NCBI GenBank assembly: GCA_017549905.1
Contig: JAFYNC010000111.1
Location: forward strand, 1-8,807
From: Clostridia bacterium
Lineage (GTDB): Bacteria; Bacillota; Clostridia; Oscillospirales; Acutalibacteraceae
Direction of reading: 5' to 3'
DNA length: 8,807 nt
Part shown: positions 5,980 to 8,807 of the stretch, one piece after another
Layout: each line of letters opens with the position of its first letter
Position numbering within the stretch: the stretch's first letter is position 1
The notes under the pieces: model-generated
Databases searched by the model: none
Told to the model about the DNA's origin: nothing
What the model saw: the letters and a program-made list of their open reading frames with translations, nothing else
Made by a program: the position numbers and the translations under genes

Positions 5980-6008
5980 ATAATACTATTAAAACAATAT
6001 ATTGTCAA
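5980..6008 (-). promoter_or_regulatory. Sigma-A promoter of the T-box operon
   Basis: On the - strand a perfect TTGACA (6008-6003) and TATTAT (5985-5980) are separated by 17 bp. Transcription would begin near 5973, just before stem I of the T-box. Confidence 0.8.
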
Positions 6009-6072
6009 GAATTTATTTTATATCAAAACCGAAGCCAAATATCGCAAAAAGTTATATTTTTTTACACCGCAA

Positions 6073-6106
6073 TTTGACAAAAAAACTATTCAGCTTGTCC
6101 TATAAT
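6073..6106 (+). promoter_or_regulatory. spoIIE promoter with 21-bp spacer and an overlapping Spo0A box
   Basis: Perfect hexamers TTGACA (6074-6079) and TATAAT (6101-6106) are separated by 21 bp, too far for ordinary sigma-A recognition. In B. subtilis, spoIIE and spoIIG promoters share this long spacing (21-22 bp) and need Spo0A~P. The -35 lies inside TTTGACAAA (6073-6081), whose reverse complement TTTGTCAAA fits the 0A-box consensus TTTGTCRAA. No alternative -35 is found at 17 bp. The start would fall near 6113, about 15 bases before the spoIIE start codon. Confidence 0.75.
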
Positions 6107-6127
6107 GATAAAGGACGGTGATTTGAA

Positions 6128-8437
6128 TTGAAAGATATTGTTAAAATATCAAATAAAATTGAAAATTACAGCATAAAGGAACTGACCTTTGCAGTTTCTA
6201 TGCATTTTCTTGCATTCTTAGGCGGAATAATTACTACAAGAGCCATTGTTTTAGAAAGGCTTTTACCTTTCGGTCTTAGTTATTTAAGCGGTATTTCTTC
6301 CGTTTTTACACCTGCCGCCGCAATAGGTGTTTTTTTAGGCTATTTTTTTCCCGCCTGTGAAAATTCGGGATTTAAGTACATAGCGGCAATGTTTGCAATT
6401 CTTGCAATAAAACTATTGTTAAGTCAATATAAAAAAATTGTTACCAATCCCCTATTTTTAACCCTTATTTCTTCGCTTGGTTGTTTGCTTGTTTCAGTGG
6501 TTGCATTAAAATCAAATGATACTAATATTTTAGATGTTTTAACTGAAAGCCTTCTTTGCGGAACAGGTACTTATTTTACTGCAAAAAGTTTCATCGTTTT
6601 AGAGCGTTCTCCCGCAGGTTTATCTTCAGACGAGCTTTGCTCAATACTTATAACCTTTAGCATTTTAATAATGGGACTTAATGCCTTTAGCATAACCGTT
6701 ATTTCATTAGGCAAAATTTTAGGTATACTTTTAATACTTATTGCTTCAAAATATGGTGGTATTACTTCGGGTGCTATTGCAGGAATTGCTGTTTCAATGA
6801 CCATAGCTCTCAGCACTGCGCATTCTAACATTGGTATTGCACTTGCATTCTCGGGACTTGTTTCAGGTATATTCGTTACACTTTCAAAATATGCCCAAGT
6901 AGCAGTAATTATTATATTTTCTTTTTTAGGTGCGGCAACTTTATCTGATATTTCTCTTATTGGAATTACTATAATTGAAACTATTATTGCCTCGGTTATT
7001 TATATTTCAATGCCGAGGAAAGCGGAAATAATTTTCGGAAAGTTATTCTCTGCGCAACCAAAACTTTCAATGCCTCGGGGCTATAAAAAAACTCTCACTA
7101 TGCGGTTAGAATTAGCTTCGGGCGCTCTTAAAGACGTTTCGCAAACTGTAGAACAGGTATCACGCGAACTTGCAAAAATTAACTCGCCCGACTTTAGCTC
7201 TGTAATAACCGCCATTGAACAGGATGCCTGTTTAGGCTGTAATCTCAGAGTTCATTGTTGGGAAACAAAACGTTCCGAAACGGTTGAAGCGGTGCTTGAA
7301 ATGACAAAAGCGGTAAAACAAGGTGAATTTTCGCCCGAAACTGCTTTGCCCACCGAATTTAAAGGCAGATGCAACCGCTTAGCAAGATTAGGCAACGCCA
7401 CATACAAGCGTTATTCGGAATATGCATCTCGCATAGCTGCCGAAAGCAGAATAGACGAAGTTCGCTCGGTTGTTACCGACCAATTTAACGGCATATCATC
7501 AATGCTATATGATTTAAGCCTTGATTTTAAAAACGATGAACAATTCGATACGGTTTCGGCAGAAAAGAGCGCCGCAGCACTTAAAAATCTTGGAATACAC
7601 GTTGAAGAGGCCAGCGCCAGAATTGACAAGTATAGCAGAATGTATTTGGAATTCAAGCTTAAGAAAACGCCAGAGCTTATAATTAACAAAATGCAAATTA
7701 TGAAGACTCTTTCGGTTGTTTGTGACCGAGATTTTGATATACCGCGTGTGAGGGAAGTAGGCGCTGATGTATTTATAGTCATTAACGAACGAACTGATAT
7801 TAAAATTGATGTTGGTGTTAAACAGATAGCGGCAAATGATTCAAATATGTGCGGCGACGCTTACCGATATTTCTTTGACGGAAAAGGGCACTTCATAATG
7901 ATTTTAAGCGACGGTATGGGCACGGGAGGCAGAGCAGCAGTTGATGGTGCAATGGCATCGGGACTTATGAGCAGACTAATCAAAGCAGGTTTTGGTTATG
8001 ACTGTTCATTAAAAATCCTTAATTCTTCAATGCTTTTCAAATCCACCGATGAATCGTTAGCAACCTTAGATATTGCAAGCATTGACCTTTATACAGGTCA
8101 ACTGCGCCTTTACAAAGCAGGTGCTGCCCCAACTATTGTAAGAAGAAGCGGAAAAACAGGCAAAGCCGAAAGCACATCACTGCCCGCAGGGATTTTACGT
8201 GATATTTCTTTCGACAAGGCATCGGTTAAATGCAAGGTTGGAGATATGGTTGTGCTTATGTCAGACGGTGTTACAGGAACAGGCACAGATTGGATAAGAG
8301 CAGAAATTGAAGCCTGGCGTGAAGGTGACGCTCAAAGCTTAGCCGAAAGACTTTGCGACTCTGCAAAACGCAGAAGAAACGATAATCACGAAGATGATAT
8401 TACGGTTTTAGTGGCAAATTTAGAAAAAGCAATATAA
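6128..8437 (+). CDS. spoIIE: Stage II sporulation protein E (SpoIIE), PP2C-type phosphatase
   Basis: A 769-residue membrane phosphatase. It dephosphorylates the anti-anti-sigma factor SpoIIAA at the polar septum to release sigma F in the forespore. Residues about 20-295 are strongly hydrophobic, forming roughly ten membrane segments. A central cytoplasmic region (about 315-560) follows, with a Cys motif CLGCNLRVHCW at 368-378. The C-terminal PPM/PP2C domain (about 565-769) has the metal-binding aspartates: Asp577 in CGDAYR, Asp595 in SDGMGTG, Asp713 in MSDGV and Asp757 in HEDDITV. The length is slightly below B. subtilis SpoIIE (about 827). The start is TTG at 6128, because an in-frame stop (TGA at 6119-6121) precedes it and GGTGA at 6117-6121 gives suitable spacing. 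The next in-frame ATG is about 25 codons in. It is preceded by a Spo0A-type promoter and followed by a hairpin, so it is probably monocistronic. Confidence 0.95.
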   Translation: MKDIVKISNKIENYSIKELTFAVSMHFLAFLGGIITTRAIVLERLLPFGLSYLSGISSVFTPAAAIGVFLGYFFPACENSGFKYIAAMFAILAIKLLLSQYKKIVTNPLFLTLISSLGCLLVSVVALKSNDTNILDVLTESLLCGTGTYFTAKSFIVLERSPAGLSSDELCSILITFSILIMGLNAFSITVISLGKILGILLILIASKYGGITSGAIAGIAVSMTIALSTAHSNIGIALAFSGLVSGIFVTLSKYAQVAVIIIFSFLGAATLSDISLIGITIIETIIASVIYISMPRKAEIIFGKLFSAQPKLSMPRGYKKTLTMRLELASGALKDVSQTVEQVSRELAKINSPDFSSVITAIEQDACLGCNLRVHCWETKRSETVEAVLEMTKAVKQGEFSPETALPTEFKGRCNRLARLGNATYKRYSEYASRIAAESRIDEVRSVVTDQFNGISSMLYDLSLDFKNDEQFDTVSAEKSAAALKNLGIHVEEASARIDKYSRMYLEFKLKKTPELIINKMQIMKTLSVVCDRDFDIPRVREVGADVFIVINERTDIKIDVGVKQIAANDSNMCGDAYRYFFDGKGHFIMILSDGMGTGGRAAVDGAMASGLMSRLIKAGFGYDCSLKILNSSMLFKSTDESLATLDIASIDLYTGQLRLYKAGAAPTIVRRSGKTGKAESTSLPAGILRDISFDKASVKCKVGDMVVLMSDGVTGTGTDWIRAEIEAWREGDAQSLAERLCDSAKRRRNDNHEDDITVLVANLEKAI

Positions 8438-8438
8438 A

Positions 8439-8460
8439 AAGCAGGTCGAAAGACCTGCTT
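8439..8460. terminator. Convergent bidirectional terminator of spoIIE and the phosphoesterase gene
   Basis: A perfect 9-bp stem, AAGCAGGTC (8439-8447) with GACCTGCTT (8452-8460), is closed by a GAAA tetraloop. It starts directly after the spoIIE stop. The - strand side has a good T-run (TTTTTATATT), while the + strand side is weaker (TTAGTTTA). The stop codon of the convergent gene (8461-8459) overlaps the stem. Confidence 0.8.
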
Positions 8461-8807
8461 AGTTTATGCTGTATTCTAAATAGGTTTCCCCTGTTTCAAG
8501 GTTTTTCCAGGTAAATTTTCCGTCTTCTAATATCATATAACTATGACAAGAATTTTCCTTAGGTATTGAAACGGAACCCGCATTCATATAAATAAAATCT
8601 TCATTTTCTATGCATTTTGGAATATGGGTGTGACCGTTAAGCAATATATCTCCCTTTGAAAGCGGCGGTAATACCTGCTCATTAAATTTATGACCATGAG
8701 TAGCGTAAATAAGCTTTTCACCCACAGGCACAACCGCATAATCCGCAAGAACGGGAAAATCCAAAACCATCTGGTCTACCTCTGTATCACAGTTTCCTCT
8801 GACACAA
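8459..8807 (-). CDS. YfcE-type metallophosphoesterase, C-terminal part
   Basis: The gene runs off the right edge. About 115 C-terminal residues are visible of a protein that is usually about 180. The frame is open from the window edge and begins with CVRGNCDTEVDQMVLDFP, the diagnostic YfcE/MJ0936-type segment whose GNCD supplies metal ligands. The downstream histidine motifs YATHGHKF and LLNGHTHIPK complete the visible half of the two-metal site. The DxH and GDxxD motifs of the N-terminal half lie outside the window. Members are cytoplasmic phosphodiesterases active on model phosphodiesters, and the true substrate is unknown. The gene converges on spoIIE and shares its terminator. An ATG at 8770 is internal and not the start. 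Confidence 0.92.
   Translation of the reverse strand, partial: CVRGNCDTEVDQMVLDFPVLADYAVVPVGEKLIYATHGHKFNEQVLPPLSKGDILLNGHTHIPKCIENEDFIYMNAGSVSIPKENSCHSYMILEDGKFTWKNLETGETYLEYSIN

Noticed and set aside
7411..7782. Open - strand frame of about 120 codons inside spoIIE
   Set aside because: It is low-complexity, Ser/Leu-rich translation typical of antisense frames. It has no ribosome binding site, and the sense frame is clearly SpoIIE.

Overview
This AT-rich window looks like chromosome from an endospore-forming member of the Clostridia (Firmicutes). The taxonomic signs are the sporulation phosphatase gene spoIIE, a cwlD-type cortex amidase, a T-box leader riboswitch, AGGAGG-type ribosome binding sites and many intrinsic terminators. 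I see no phage genes, transposase, CRISPR array or other mobile element. This is core chromosome, and I found no wholly new system. The interest lies in regulatory DNA and in one small gene hidden against the end of radA.

Left part (1-3516, + strand): a DUF378/YuzA-type membrane protein sits alone between two strong hairpin terminators. It is followed by an alpha/beta-hydrolase (esterase type). Next comes a two-gene unit, cwlD-like amidase and radA, whose reading frames overlap by 11 bases.

Middle part (3463-5803, - strand): a 56-residue cysteine-rich protein is encoded antisense to the end of radA. Upstream of it are two serine tRNA genes (TGA, then GCT anticodon) with a near-consensus promoter and a shared terminator. 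Then comes a two-gene operon encoding an Lrp/AsnC-type regulator and a class I aminotransferase, joined by an ATGA overlap. It matches the layout of B. subtilis alaR-alaT. Its leader (about 5751-5973) is a T-box riboswitch, whose most likely specifier codon is GCT (alanine) and whose UGGU bulge fits a tRNA ending in ACCA. Together these suggest an alanine-biosynthesis operon that opens when tRNA-Ala is uncharged.

Right part (6073-8807): divergent from that operon is spoIIE, preceded by TTGACA and TATAAT hexamers 21 bp apart. A perfect-looking Spo0A box lies over the -35. This is the unusual arrangement known for Spo0A-activated spoIIE/spoIIG promoters in Bacillus. spoIIE ends at a bidirectional hairpin shared with a convergent YfcE-type metallophosphoesterase gene that runs off the right edge.

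How the genes fit together: spoIIE acts at asymmetric division to activate sigma F in the forespore. CwlD acts later on spore cortex peptidoglycan. RadA is a housekeeping recombination helicase. The alaR/alaT pair and the tRNA genes are amino-acid and translation housekeeping.
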